64,000 bases of DNA from Polyangiaceae bacterium (GTDB taxonomy: Bacteria > Myxococcota_A > Polyangia > Polyangiales > Polyangiaceae), in contig JADLAB010000351.1 of the NCBI GenBank assembly GCA_020848455.1, forward strand, positions 1 to 64,000. The letters are read 5' to 3'. Positions 55,219 through 63,521 of the stretch are shown here, piece after piece. Each line of letters begins with the position of its first letter. The stretch's first letter is position 1. The notes under the pieces were generated by a model that did not search any database, had not been told where the DNA came from, and saw only the letters and a program-made list of their open reading frames with translations. The position numbers were made by a program, and so were the translations under genes.

Positions 55219-56790
55219 ATGAGCAAGCCCGCCGACCCGAAGGACCAGATGTCGCTCTTCGGCGGCGGGAGCGCCGAGGTGCCCCGCGCCCCTGCGCCGC
55301 GGCGCCGTCGCTCGACCCGACCCCCGGCGCCTCCGCCCCCGGCGCCTGCGCCTCCGCCCCCGGCGCCCGCGCCTCCGCCCCCGGTGCCGCCGGCTCCACC
55401 GCCGCCCGCCCCACCGGCGCCCGCGCAGCCACGCCCCGCCGCCGCGGCGGGCGCGGAGCCCGAGGTGCTGAGCGTCGCGGAGCTCGATCGGCGCCTCAAG
55501 CGCCTGCTCGAGACGCGCACGGCCTCGGTCCGCGTGCAGGGCGAGGTGGGCGCGCTCTCGCGCTCGGCGAGCGGGCACTCGTACTTCGCCCTCAAGGACG
55601 AGGACGAGGACGCGCTCGTCGAGGCCGTGCTCTACCGCGGTGCCTCGCCCCGCGCCGAGCGCCTGCTCGCCGACGGTGCGCGCGTGGTGTGCACGGGCCG
55701 GATCACCGTCTACGCGCCGCGCGGGCGCATGCAGTTCGTGGTCGACGCCGTCGCGCCGGTGGGCCGAGGGGCGTTGCTCGAGGCGCTCGAGGCGCTCAAG
55801 CGCAAGCTCGCCGCCGAGGGGCTCTTCGCCGCCGAGCGCAAGCGGCGCATGCCGCGCGAGGTGCGCACGGTCGCGGTCGTCACGAGCCGCGACGGGGCCG
55901 CGATCCACGACGTCGCGCGCGTGGCCTTTCGCCGCGGCCGCGTGCGGCTGGTGCTCGTGCCGACCGTCGTCCAGGGGGCGGCGGCGCCCGAGCGCATCGC
56001 CGAGGCCGTGGCGCGCGCCGGGCGCCTCCGCGGCGTCGACGTCGTGCTCGTCACGCGCGGCGGCGGCTCCGCCGAGGACATGGCGGCCTTCAACGACGAG
56101 CGCGTGGTGCGCGCGGTCGCCGCCTGCCCGATCCCGATCGTGAGCGCCGTGGGCCACGAGGTCGACACGACCCTGGCCGATCTCGCCGCCGACGCGCGGG
56201 CCGCGACCCCGTCGCAGGCGGCCGAGCTCCTCGTCGCCGAGGAGGCCGAGCAGCGCGCCCGGCTCGAGCAGCTCCGGCTGCGGCTCGGGCGGGCGATGAG
56301 CCACGCGCTCGCCGACCGGCGCGGCGAGCTCGCCCGGCTGCGGCGGCGCCTCGGGGAGCCGCGGCGGCTCGTGCTCGAGCGCGGGCAGCGCTTCGACGAG
56401 CTCGCGAGCCGCGCGGAGCGCGCGATGCGGCGGCGCCTCGCCGAGGCGCACGCGGTGAGCGACGCGCTCCGGCGTCGGCTCGAGGCGCGCCATCCGCGGG
56501 CGCTGCTCGCGACCGTCCGCGCCCGCGTCACCCCCCTCGAGGCGCGCCTGCGGGCGACGCTCCGCCAGCGCCTGGCCGTCCTCGGCAGCCGCCTCGAGGG
56601 CGAGCGCGCCCGGCTCGAGGCGCTCTCGCCGCTCGCGGTCCTCGCCCGCGGCTACGCCATCGCCACGCGCGACGACGGCCGGATCCTCTTCGATGCCGAG
56701 GACTTGCAGCAGGGGGACGGGGTGTGGGTGCGCCTCGCCCGGGGCCGGCTGCACGGGCGCGTGGACCGCGACCCCGAGCGCGGCCGCTGA
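55219..56790 (+). CDS. xseA: Exodeoxyribonuclease VII large subunit with Pro-rich N-terminal extension
   Basis: The 523-residue protein has an N-terminal extension (residues about 20-80) of Pro/Ala repeats, then the XseA OB-fold (LSVAELDRRLKRLLETRTAS, VQGEVGALSRSASGHSYFAL) and catalytic domain (AVVTSRDGAAIHDVARVAFR, VVLVTRGGGSAEDMAAFND, SAVGHEVDTTLADLAADARA). A long coiled-coil and a C-terminal barrel follow (LSPLAVLARGYAIATRDDG). ExoVII degrades single-stranded DNA with the small subunit XseB. No xseB-like gene follows; the next gene is a Bax-inhibitor-1 family protein. The typical family length is about 450, so the extension is extra. Confidence 0.93.
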   Translation: MSKPADPKDQMSLFGGGSAEVPRAPAPRRRRSTRPPAPPPPAPAPPPPAPAPPPPVPPAPPPPAPPAPAQPRPAAAAGAEPEVLSVAELDRRLKRLLETRTASVRVQGEVGALSRSASGHSYFALKDEDEDALVEAVLYRGASPRAERLLADGARVVCTGRITVYAPRGRMQFVVDAVAPVGRGALLEALEALKRKLAAEGLFAAERKRRMPREVRTVAVVTSRDGAAIHDVARVAFRRGRVRLVLVPTVVQGAAAPERIAEAVARAGRLRGVDVVLVTRGGGSAEDMAAFNDERVVRAVAACPIPIVSAVGHEVDTTLADLAADARAATPSQAAELLVAEEAEQRARLEQLRLRLGRAMSHALADRRGELARLRRRLGEPRRLVLERGQRFDELASRAERAMRRRLAEAHAVSDALRRRLEARHPRALLATVRARVTPLEARLRATLRQRLAVLGSRLEGERARLEALSPLAVLARGYAIATRDDGRILFDAEDLQQGDGVWVRLARGRLHGRVDRDPERGR

Positions 56791-56946
56791 GCCGTCGTTG
56801 GACGCGCCTTGCACGCCATCTGGACTTGGCGCGCGGGCGCGCGTCGTCATACTCTACGTGCGGCGCGCGGGGAGATCTGCCGGGGACCGGTGGTATCGTC
56901 TCCGCAACGCAAGGTCCGCGCCCGGCGCGGCGGAGGAGGCCCCGAG

Positions 56947-58083
56947 ATGAGCGGAGGATTCGAGTTCGTCGTCAGCACCGGCAATCGCGACGCCGACTGG
57001 CAGACAGCGTCCACCTACGTCCAGCAGTACTCGTCGAGCGGGATGCGGGCCGAGGTCAAGCCGTTGCCCGACGGCAGCTTCCAGGTCGTCGTGAACGGCG
57101 GCAGCGGCGGCGCGCAGGCCGCGTCGCAGGCGCCCGCTCAGCCGGCCGGTGGTGGCTGGGGTCCCTCCGCGGCGGCGCCTCCCCCCGCCGCGCAGGCCGC
57201 GGGCTGGGGCTCGTCCGGCGCGCAGCAGCGCGGGGGCGTCGATCCGTTCGCCGGGCCGGGCGGGGCGGCCGCCGCCACCGCGGGCTACGGCGCCGGTGCG
57301 ATGGCCGGGACCGGTGGCTCGCCGGGCGCGATCCTCGGCGGCGAGGCGGCGCTGCCGCTCGGCCTCGAGCGCGTGAAGTACCTCCGCAAGGTCTACGGCC
57401 TCTTGTCGGGCGCGATGCTCGTCGCCATCGCGGCCGGCTACGCGTGCCTGAGCTTCGGCGGCACGGAGCCCTGGGTCTGGGCGGGCGGCAAGCACGCCGG
57501 CCAGGAGGTGCTCGTCCCGAAGGTCGTCTCGATGATGTTCGAGAACCCGGCGCTCATGTGGATCGCCTTCGGCGCCCTCGTCGCGGCGACCTTCGTCGCG
57601 AGCTGGGTCAGCAAGGTGCGCTACGTCAACGTCGCCGCGCTGTTCCTCGTGGCCGCGATCATGGGGCTCGATCTCGCGCCGATGATCTTCTTCGCGCAGG
57701 CCAAGGCCGGCATCGGAGCGACGCTCACCACGGCACCCGTCCGCGACGCGGGCATCATGACCGCCCTCGTGTTCGTCGGCATCACCGGCTACGTGTTCGT
57801 GACGCGCAAGGATTTCTCGTACCTGAAGGCGATGCTCAACATCGGCTTCTGGGTCATCCTCGGCGGCTGCCTGCTCACCTTCGTGTTCCACAGCGAGGTG
57901 TTCGCCCTCGCGATCGCCACGGGCGGCGCCCTGCTCTCGGCGGGCTTCATCCTCTACGTGACGAGCTACATCTTCCGGAACAGCAAGATGGACGACGCCG
58001 TCGGCGACGCGCTCGCGCTCCTCGTGCAGCTCCGGAACCTGTTCATGTTCCTCCTGCGCATCTTCATGTCGGGGCGCGACTAG
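56947..58083 (+). CDS. Bax inhibitor-1/YccA-family membrane protein with N-terminal linker
   Basis: The 378-residue protein has a 130-residue soluble N-terminus (FEFVVSTGNRDADWQTASTY then Gly/Ala/Pro-rich) followed by about seven membrane segments with BI-1 family features (LRKVYGLLSGAMLVAIAAGY, VFVGITGYVFVTRKDFSYLK, IGFWVILGGCLLTFVF, FILYVTSYIFRNSKM). These proteins form calcium-leak-like channels or modulate membrane proteases such as FtsH. The ATG is preceded by GGAGGAGG (56931-56938). It is 156 bases downstream of xseA and ends before a strong terminator-like hairpin shared with metG. Confidence 0.87.
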   Translation: MSGGFEFVVSTGNRDADWQTASTYVQQYSSSGMRAEVKPLPDGSFQVVVNGGSGGAQAASQAPAQPAGGGWGPSAAAPPPAAQAAGWGSSGAQQRGGVDPFAGPGGAAAATAGYGAGAMAGTGGSPGAILGGEAALPLGLERVKYLRKVYGLLSGAMLVAIAAGYACLSFGGTEPWVWAGGKHAGQEVLVPKVVSMMFENPALMWIAFGALVAATFVASWVSKVRYVNVAALFLVAAIMGLDLAPMIFFAQAKAGIGATLTTAPVRDAGIMTALVFVGITGYVFVTRKDFSYLKAMLNIGFWVILGGCLLTFVFHSEVFALAIATGGALLSAGFILYVTSYIFRNSKMDDAVGDALALLVQLRNLFMFLLRIFMSGRD

Positions 58084-58104
58084 CCTCCGCACCGCACGCG
58101 CCGG

Positions 58105-58138
58105 AACGGGCGCCGCTCCTCGCGAGCCGGCGCCCGTT
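58105..58138. terminator. Bidirectional terminator-like hairpin
   Basis: AACGGGCGCCG (58105-58115) and CGGCGCCCGTT (58128-58138) form a perfect 11-bp stem with a 12-base loop between the convergent BI-1-family and metG genes. A short T-stretch (TTT) flanks the plus-strand end and AA the other side. Placement and stem strength support transcription termination for both genes. Confidence 0.75.
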
Positions 58139-58174
58139 TCGTCGTCTGGGGCCGCGATCGCGGCCGCGCGCCGC

Positions 58175-60271
58175 TCAGCGCACCGGCGCGCCCGGCGGCG
58201 AGGCGTCGTCGGGCGTGATCAGGCGCACGCCCGCCGGGGTATCGGAGGCGAGCAGCATGCCGTGCGACCCGAGGCCGCCGCCGAAGGGGCGCGGGGCGAG
58301 GTTCGCGACCACGACGACGCGCCGGCCGACGAGCGCCTCGGGGGCGTAGTGCGCGGCGATGCCCGCCACGATGCGCCGCGGCTCCGCCTCACCGACATCG
58401 ACCGTGAGCGAGAGCACGCGGTCCTTCTTCGGGATGCGCTCGGCCGTACGGACGACGCCGACGCGCAGATCGATCTTCGCGAACGAGTCGAAGTCGAGCA
58501 CGGCCTTAGGGGCGGCAGCCGTCGGCACGGCCGGCTCCGGCGCAGCCTCCGCGGGTGCCACCGCCGCCGCCTCGGCCGCGCGCGGTCGGCTCGGGGTCTT
58601 GACGGCGGGTGCGGCCCTTGCGGGCGACGGGCGCGTCGGCGGCGGCTCGGCCGGGTCGACTCCGGGGGGGCCGCCGCCCGGCGCCGCTGGCTCGGCGGGT
58701 GGCGCGAAGCGCGTGCGGAGCTCCGCGATGCGTTCCTTGTCGAGGCGCGGGAAGATGGGCTCGCCCGGGGCGAAGGCGTGCCCGGGGTCGCGCGCCGGCA
58801 GGTCGAGCGGCCACTGGTCCGCGCCGATGCGTGGCACGAGCGGGGCGAGGCCGAGCTGCTGGCGCAACGCGGCCGCCACGCGCGGCATGACGGGGGCGAC
58901 GAGCACGCTCGCGGCCTCGAGCGCCGCGGCGAGCGTGAGCACGATGGTGCCGAGCCGCGCCGGCGACTGCTTGCGCGCGGCCCACGGCGCCGCGCGGTCG
59001 ACGTAGCTGTTGGCCGCCGTGAGCGCGACCCAGATGGCCTCGAGCGCGCGCGTCGGTGCGCAGCCGTCGAAGGCCTCGGCGGCGGCGCGCGAGGCGACCT
59101 CGACCTGGGAGCGAAGCGCCTCCTCGAGCGGGCCGGCCGGCTCGGCGGCGGCGCGCGCCGCGGCGTCGCTCGCGAAGGGCAACAGGCGGTGCAAGAGGTT
59201 GCCGAGCGTGTTGCCGAGGTCGGCGGCGTAGCGGCCGAGCACGTCCTCGATCGAGAAGTCGCCGTCGTGGCCGAAGGAGATGCTGCGCAGGAGGCAGTAG
59301 CGGATGACGTCGACACCGAGCCACGGCGCGATGCCCTCGGCGAGCGCGAGCGGGCTCACGGTGTTGCGCAGCGACTTCGACATCTTCTGGCCGCCGTACG
59401 TGAGAAAGCCGTGCGCCAGGATCTGCCGGGGCAGGGCGTCGTCCGGGTAGCCCGCCGCCATGAGGAAGGCCGGCCAGTACACGGCGTGGAAGCGCAGGAT
59501 GTCCTTGCCGACGAGGTGCACGTTCGGCGGCCAGAAGCGCGTGTGGTCCACGGGCGCCGAGAGCGCCGTGAGGTAGTTCGACAGGGCGTCGAACCACACG
59601 TACATGACGTGGGCGTCGTCGTCGGGCACGGGGATGCCCCAGCGGAAGGTGGTGCGCGACACCGACAGATCCTGCAGGCCCTGGCGCACGAAGCTCCGCA
59701 CCTCGTTGAGGCGGCTCGGCGGCGAGACGAACTCGGGGTTCTTCTCGTAGAGCTCGAGCAGGCGCTCGCCGTAGCGCGACAGGCGGAAGAAGTAGCTCTG
59801 CTCCTTGACCGGCTCGGCGGCGGTCTTGTGGAGCGGACACACGCCGCCCGGCAGCAGCTCCTTGTCGGTGTAGTAGGCCTCGCAGCCCACGCAGTAGAGG
59901 CCCTGGTAGTCGCCGAGGTAGATGTCGCCGGCCGCGCGGATCTTGCGCCACAGCGCCTGGGCGCCGGCCACGTGGCGCGGCTCGTGCGTGCGGATGAAAT
60001 CGTCGGGTTCGCAGCCGAGCGCGGGCCAGGCCTGACGGAAGGCCGCGCTCATCTGGTCGGCGAGCACCTCGGGCGCGATACCCCGACGCTCGGCCTCGCG
60101 CTGGATCTTGAGGCCGTGCTCGTCGGTGCCCGTGAGAAAGTGCACCTCGAAGCCGCGCAGCTTGCGGTACCGCGCGATGACGTCGGCCGCGATCGTGGTG
60201 TACGCGCTGCCGAGGTGCGGCACGTCGTTGATGTAATAGATCGGCGTGGTGACGTAGTAGCGGCGTGTCAT
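58175..60271 (-). CDS. metG: Methionyl-tRNA synthetase with Trbp111 domain
   Basis: The 698-residue class I synthetase has the N-terminal HIGH-type region (TTPIYYINDVPHLGSAYTTI), a zinc-binding insert (CVGCEAYYTDKELLPGGVCP), KMSKSLRNTV and a helical anticodon domain. An Ala/Pro linker leads to a C-terminal tRNA-binding (Trbp111) domain (DFDSFAKIDLRVGVVRTAER, GLGSHGMLLAS). The extra domain raises tRNA affinity and dimerises in related enzymes. ATG 60271 directly precedes the conserved region. It lies 26 bases below the phosphatidyltransferase stop on the same strand, so it may share that transcript. Confidence 0.95.
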   Translation of the reverse strand: MTRRYYVTTPIYYINDVPHLGSAYTTIAADVIARYRKLRGFEVHFLTGTDEHGLKIQREAERRGIAPEVLADQMSAAFRQAWPALGCEPDDFIRTHEPRHVAGAQALWRKIRAAGDIYLGDYQGLYCVGCEAYYTDKELLPGGVCPLHKTAAEPVKEQSYFFRLSRYGERLLELYEKNPEFVSPPSRLNEVRSFVRQGLQDLSVSRTTFRWGIPVPDDDAHVMYVWFDALSNYLTALSAPVDHTRFWPPNVHLVGKDILRFHAVYWPAFLMAAGYPDDALPRQILAHGFLTYGGQKMSKSLRNTVSPLALAEGIAPWLGVDVIRYCLLRSISFGHDGDFSIEDVLGRYAADLGNTLGNLLHRLLPFASDAAARAAAEPAGPLEEALRSQVEVASRAAAEAFDGCAPTRALEAIWVALTAANSYVDRAAPWAARKQSPARLGTIVLTLAAALEAASVLVAPVMPRVAAALRQQLGLAPLVPRIGADQWPLDLPARDPGHAFAPGEPIFPRLDKERIAELRTRFAPPAEPAAPGGGPPGVDPAEPPPTRPSPARAAPAVKTPSRPRAAEAAAVAPAEAAPEPAVPTAAAPKAVLDFDSFAKIDLRVGVVRTAERIPKKDRVLSLTVDVGEAEPRRIVAGIAAHYAPEALVGRRVVVVANLAPRPFGGGLGSHGMLLASDTPAGVRLITPDDASPPGAPVR

Positions 60272-60297
60272 GGCAAACCCCGCGGTTCGCGGCCCTC

Positions 60298-61290
60298 TTA
60301 CCCTCGGGCTGCGCCGACCGAAAGGTCCGCGCGGAGCCGCGCGAGGTCGCGCAGGAAGCGGCGCTCGAGCACCGCGCGGCGCCACACGAGGGCGGCGCAA
60401 GCGAGGTTCATGGGTCCGACCATCACGAGCCAGCCGACGAGGATGGCGCGCGCGTCGACGGCACCGGCGACGGCGCTCGCGGTGAGCAGGGCGAGGTGCG
60501 TGCCGAGCCCGAGCCAGCGCGTGGCGCGCATGTGTCCCGCGAAGCGGCGCCGGTAGGCCGCGCGCTCGGCGTCGCAGGCGAGCGTCGGCGGCTGCCGCTC
60601 CGGGGCGCGCGGGCCGCCGCGTCGCCCGAGCTCGAGCCACAGCGCGAAGAGCCCGACGAGCGCGGTCGCGCCCCGGGCGCCGCTCGCGGCGAGCTCCCGG
60701 CGCAGGGTCGCGACCTCGGCCCCCCCCACGAGCGCCGGTCCGCCCTGGTCGAAGTCGGGGCGCGTGTGGTGCAGATACGCGTTCTTCGCGACGTCGTACT
60801 GCGTCGTGTGCCAGAGCAGGCTCGCGCCGGCGGCCCAGCCGAGGCTCCACGCGAGCGCGAACGACGTGCCGCGCCCGAGCAGGTACACGGCGAGCCCGTG
60901 GAACACCGCGAGGGGCGTCACGACGTCGACCGCGCCGTCGAGCACGCGCCCGAGCAGCGAAGCGGAGCCCCGGAGCCGCGCGAGCTGCCCGTCCGCGCAG
61001 TCGAGCACCACGCTCGCGAACAGGAGCACGGCGCCGCACGCGAGCGCGGGTGGGCCGGCCACGTGCCCGAGCGCCATGGCCGCGCCGGCGCCGAGGCCGA
61101 CGACACCCGAGGCGACCGTCACCTGGTTCGGCGTGACGGCGCGCGGCTCGAGCCGGCGCGCGAGGAGCGCCGCGAGCGGGCGGTGGAGGTACTGGTCGAC
61201 GGGCTCCTCGACGTCGCAGGGCTTGCCGCCGCGGCGCTCGTGCGCCGACGGCACGAGCGCGAGCGCGTCGGTGTCCGGTCGCGCGCTCAT
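60298..61290 (-). CDS. CDP-alcohol phosphatidyltransferase family protein
   Basis: The 330-residue membrane enzyme has the CDP-alcohol phosphatidyltransferase motif D-x2-DG-x2-AR-x8-G-x3-D-x3-D in DCADGQLARLRGSASLLG followed by RVLDGAVDVV, preceded by RAVTPNQVTVASGVVGLGAG. It has about six membrane segments. Such enzymes join a CDP-alcohol or CDP-diacylglycerol with an acceptor alcohol such as an inositol phosphate or glycerol phosphate; the specific substrate is not clear. The ATG overlaps the NDH-2 stop by four bases (ATGA), and metG follows. Confidence 0.87.
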   Translation of the reverse strand: MSARPDTDALALVPSAHERRGGKPCDVEEPVDQYLHRPLAALLARRLEPRAVTPNQVTVASGVVGLGAGAAMALGHVAGPPALACGAVLLFASVVLDCADGQLARLRGSASLLGRVLDGAVDVVTPLAVFHGLAVYLLGRGTSFALAWSLGWAAGASLLWHTTQYDVAKNAYLHHTRPDFDQGGPALVGGAEVATLRRELAASGARGATALVGLFALWLELGRRGGPRAPERQPPTLACDAERAAYRRRFAGHMRATRWLGLGTHLALLTASAVAGAVDARAILVGWLVMVGPMNLACAALVWRRAVLERRFLRDLARLRADLSVGAARG

Positions 61291-62651
61291 GGCTCCCGCG
61301 GCGGCGCCGGGCTGCGGAGCGAGCGCGGGCCCGTGTCCGAGACGACGAGGGCGCGCAGCCGTTCCTGCTCGAGCAGGCGCGGGGGTGGCGAGGACGAGAT
61401 GATGCGCACCGGTCGATCGCGCCTCACGTAGTTCCACCACCACGTCCAGAGCACCGCCAGCCGGTTGCGGAACCCGATGAGGAAGTAGATGTGCACGAGC
61501 AGCCACACGGCCCAGCCCACGAAGCCCGTGAAGGTCATGCCGCCGAGCTCCGCGACCGCCGCGTTGCGGCCGATCACGGCCATGATGCCCTTGTCCTTGT
61601 AGCGGTAGGGCCCGCGGCGCTCGGGGTCGCGACCGGCGGCGACGTCGCGCAGGTAGCGCGCGACGAAGCGGCCCTGCTGCATGGCGGGCGCGGACAGCAT
61701 CGGCAGCTCCTTGCCGTCGTCGCGCGCCCCGGCCAGATCGCCGATGGCGAAGGCGTGCGCGAGCCCGCCGACGCGCAGGTACGCGTCGACCTCGAGCCGA
61801 CCGCCGCGCGCGTGCGGCACGGGCAGGGGCTCTTCGACGTCGGCCGCCCGCACGCCCGCCGACCAGACGAGCGTGCGGCTCTCGACGCGCGTCCCGTCGG
61901 AGAGAAGGACGTGATCGTCGTGCGCCTCGGTGACGCGCACGCCGAGCTTCACCTCGACCCCCATGGCCGCGAGGCGCTCCTCGGTGTAGCGCCCGAGCTC
62001 CGGGCGGAAGGCCGCGAGCAGCCGCTCCTGCGCCTCGACGAGCACGATGCGGCCGAGCGCGCGCGGGATCGGGTACTCGCCGTCGAGCACGAGGGCCATG
62101 AGCTCGGACAGGGCGCCGGCGTACTCGACGCCGGTCGGACCGCCGCCCACGATCACGGTCGTCATGAGCCGCGCGCGCTCGGCCTCGTCCGGCTCGTGGC
62201 TCGCGGCCTCGAGGCAGGCGAGGCTGTGGTTCCGGAGCTCGAGCGCCTCGGGCAGGTTCTTGAGCCCGAGCGCGCGGGCCTCGATGCTGGCGTTGCCGAA
62301 GTAGTTGGTCGTGCTGCCGGTCGCGAGCACGAGGTAGTCGTACTCGAGCCGCTCGCCGCCCCCGAGCTCGAGCCGTCGGCGCCCGAGATCGACGGCCGTC
62401 ACCTCGGCCTGCCGGTAGCGCACGTTCGGCGTATCGCGGAACATGGCGCGCACCGGGAAGGCGATGTCGCTCGGGTTGAGGAGCGAGCTCGCCACCTGGT
62501 AGAGCAGCGGCGTGAACAGGTGGTAGTTCTGCCGGTCGACGAGCAGGACCTCGAGCGGCGCCCCCGCGAGCGCGCGCGCGAGCTGCAGCCCCCCGAAGCC
62601 CGCTCCCACGACGACGACGCGCGGCCGTCGCTCGTCCGCGATCCGGTCCAT
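61287..62651 (-). CDS. ndh: Type II NADH dehydrogenase (NDH-2)
   Basis: The 454-residue FAD enzyme passes electrons from NADH to quinone without pumping protons. The FAD Rossmann motif PRVVVVGAGFGGLQLARAL, the YHLFTPLLYQVASSLLNPSD block, the NADH motif TTVIVGGGPTGVEYAGALSE, FAIGDLAG and the family ending with a membrane-binding segment (GWAVWLLVHIYFLIGFRNRL) are all present. The start is taken as the ATG at 62651 because GGGAGG (62658-62663) is correctly spaced six bases before it; an ATG at 62669 is in frame but has no such site. It is coupled by 4-base overlap to the phosphatidyltransferase. Confidence 0.93.
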   Translation of the reverse strand: MDRIADERRPRVVVVGAGFGGLQLARALAGAPLEVLLVDRQNYHLFTPLLYQVASSLLNPSDIAFPVRAMFRDTPNVRYRQAEVTAVDLGRRRLELGGGERLEYDYLVLATGSTTNYFGNASIEARALGLKNLPEALELRNHSLACLEAASHEPDEAERARLMTTVIVGGGPTGVEYAGALSELMALVLDGEYPIPRALGRIVLVEAQERLLAAFRPELGRYTEERLAAMGVEVKLGVRVTEAHDDHVLLSDGTRVESRTLVWSAGVRAADVEEPLPVPHARGGRLEVDAYLRVGGLAHAFAIGDLAGARDDGKELPMLSAPAMQQGRFVARYLRDVAAGRDPERRGPYRYKDKGIMAVIGRNAAVAELGGMTFTGFVGWAVWLLVHIYFLIGFRNRLAVLWTWWWNYVRRDRPVRIISSSPPPRLLEQERLRALVVSDTGPRSLRSPAPPREP

Positions 62652-62772
62652 CCCGATCCTCCCAGCCATCCGTGGGCGGGAGCTTAGCCGCGTCCCGGCC
62701 CGAGCCACACCCCCCACGCACACCGGGGCGCGGCGCGCGCAAGATGCCGAGCGCCCAGCGCTCGATCCGGGC

Positions 62773-63411
62773 CTAGAGCGGCTCGAGGACCCAGCCGTCG
62801 TACTCGCCGCCGTGCAGATCCGTGCAGTGGCGCGTGGCCGCGACGATCTCGCTCGCGACCTCCGCGCGCACGAGCTCGCAGCGGTCGACGTCGTAGCGGG
62901 TGATGGCGTTGCCGATGACGAAGCGGTAGCGGTAGGTGCCGCCCATGACCTGCACCCGGTAGCGACACTGGATGTGCTGGTCGCCGTGCGAGATGCCCGA
63001 GTAGGTGCGCGCGTAGGCGGGGTCCCGCGCGAGCGTGTCCGAGAGCCTCGGCGTCATCGGCCCGGGGCCGCGGAAGCGCTCCGCCGAGAGGACCGCGCCC
63101 ACCTCCACGCGGCACCCGGCCTCGGCGAGCACGTACGGGGCAGCGGCCGGCGCCGAGCCGCCCGCGGTGCCGCTCGCCGAGGGCGCCGAGGCGGTGGACG
63201 CGCCGCTCGCAGCGGCCGCGGGGCCGCCGGTCGGGTCGCTCGCAGGGTCGGTCCCGAGCGAGCTCGCCGTCGATCCTGGCGCCGCGGCGTCAGCCGTCGC
63301 CGGTGCCCGCGAGTGCAGGCCCGGCGTGACTTCGGGGGCGGGGCCGCAGGCCGCTCCGGCGAGGCACGCGAGAGCGACCGAGGGCGTGAGGCGGGTCGGG
63401 CACCGGGGCAT
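62773..63411 (-). CDS. Lipoprotein with Ala/Ser linker and unknown C-terminal domain
   Basis: The 212-residue protein has a lipoprotein signal (ALACLAGAAC, Cys22), a long Ala/Ser/Pro linker (to about residue 85) and a C-terminal domain (AGCRVEVGAVLSAERFRGPG, SGISHGDQHIQCRYRVQVMG, RFVIGNAITRYDVDRCELVR, RHCTDLHGGEYDGW). Its several cysteines probably pair. The ATG is preceded by GAGGAAG. No family was recognised. It is divergent from the cysteine-rich lipoprotein gene at the window end; 110 bases separate the two starts. Confidence 0.72.
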   Translation of the reverse strand: MPRCPTRLTPSVALACLAGAACGPAPEVTPGLHSRAPATADAAAPGSTASSLGTDPASDPTGGPAAAASGASTASAPSASGTAGGSAPAAAPYVLAEAGCRVEVGAVLSAERFRGPGPMTPRLSDTLARDPAYARTYSGISHGDQHIQCRYRVQVMGGTYRYRFVIGNAITRYDVDRCELVRAEVASEIVAATRHCTDLHGGEYDGWVLEPL

Positions 63412-63521
63412 CGCTTCCTCGTCCCTCCTTGTACGCCCAAGCGTGGCCTCCGGTCTCGGGCCCGCGACCCGATCCGAGGCGAATCTTGCGCGGCCGAACC
63501 GCCCCTCGTACAAGGCTCTGC

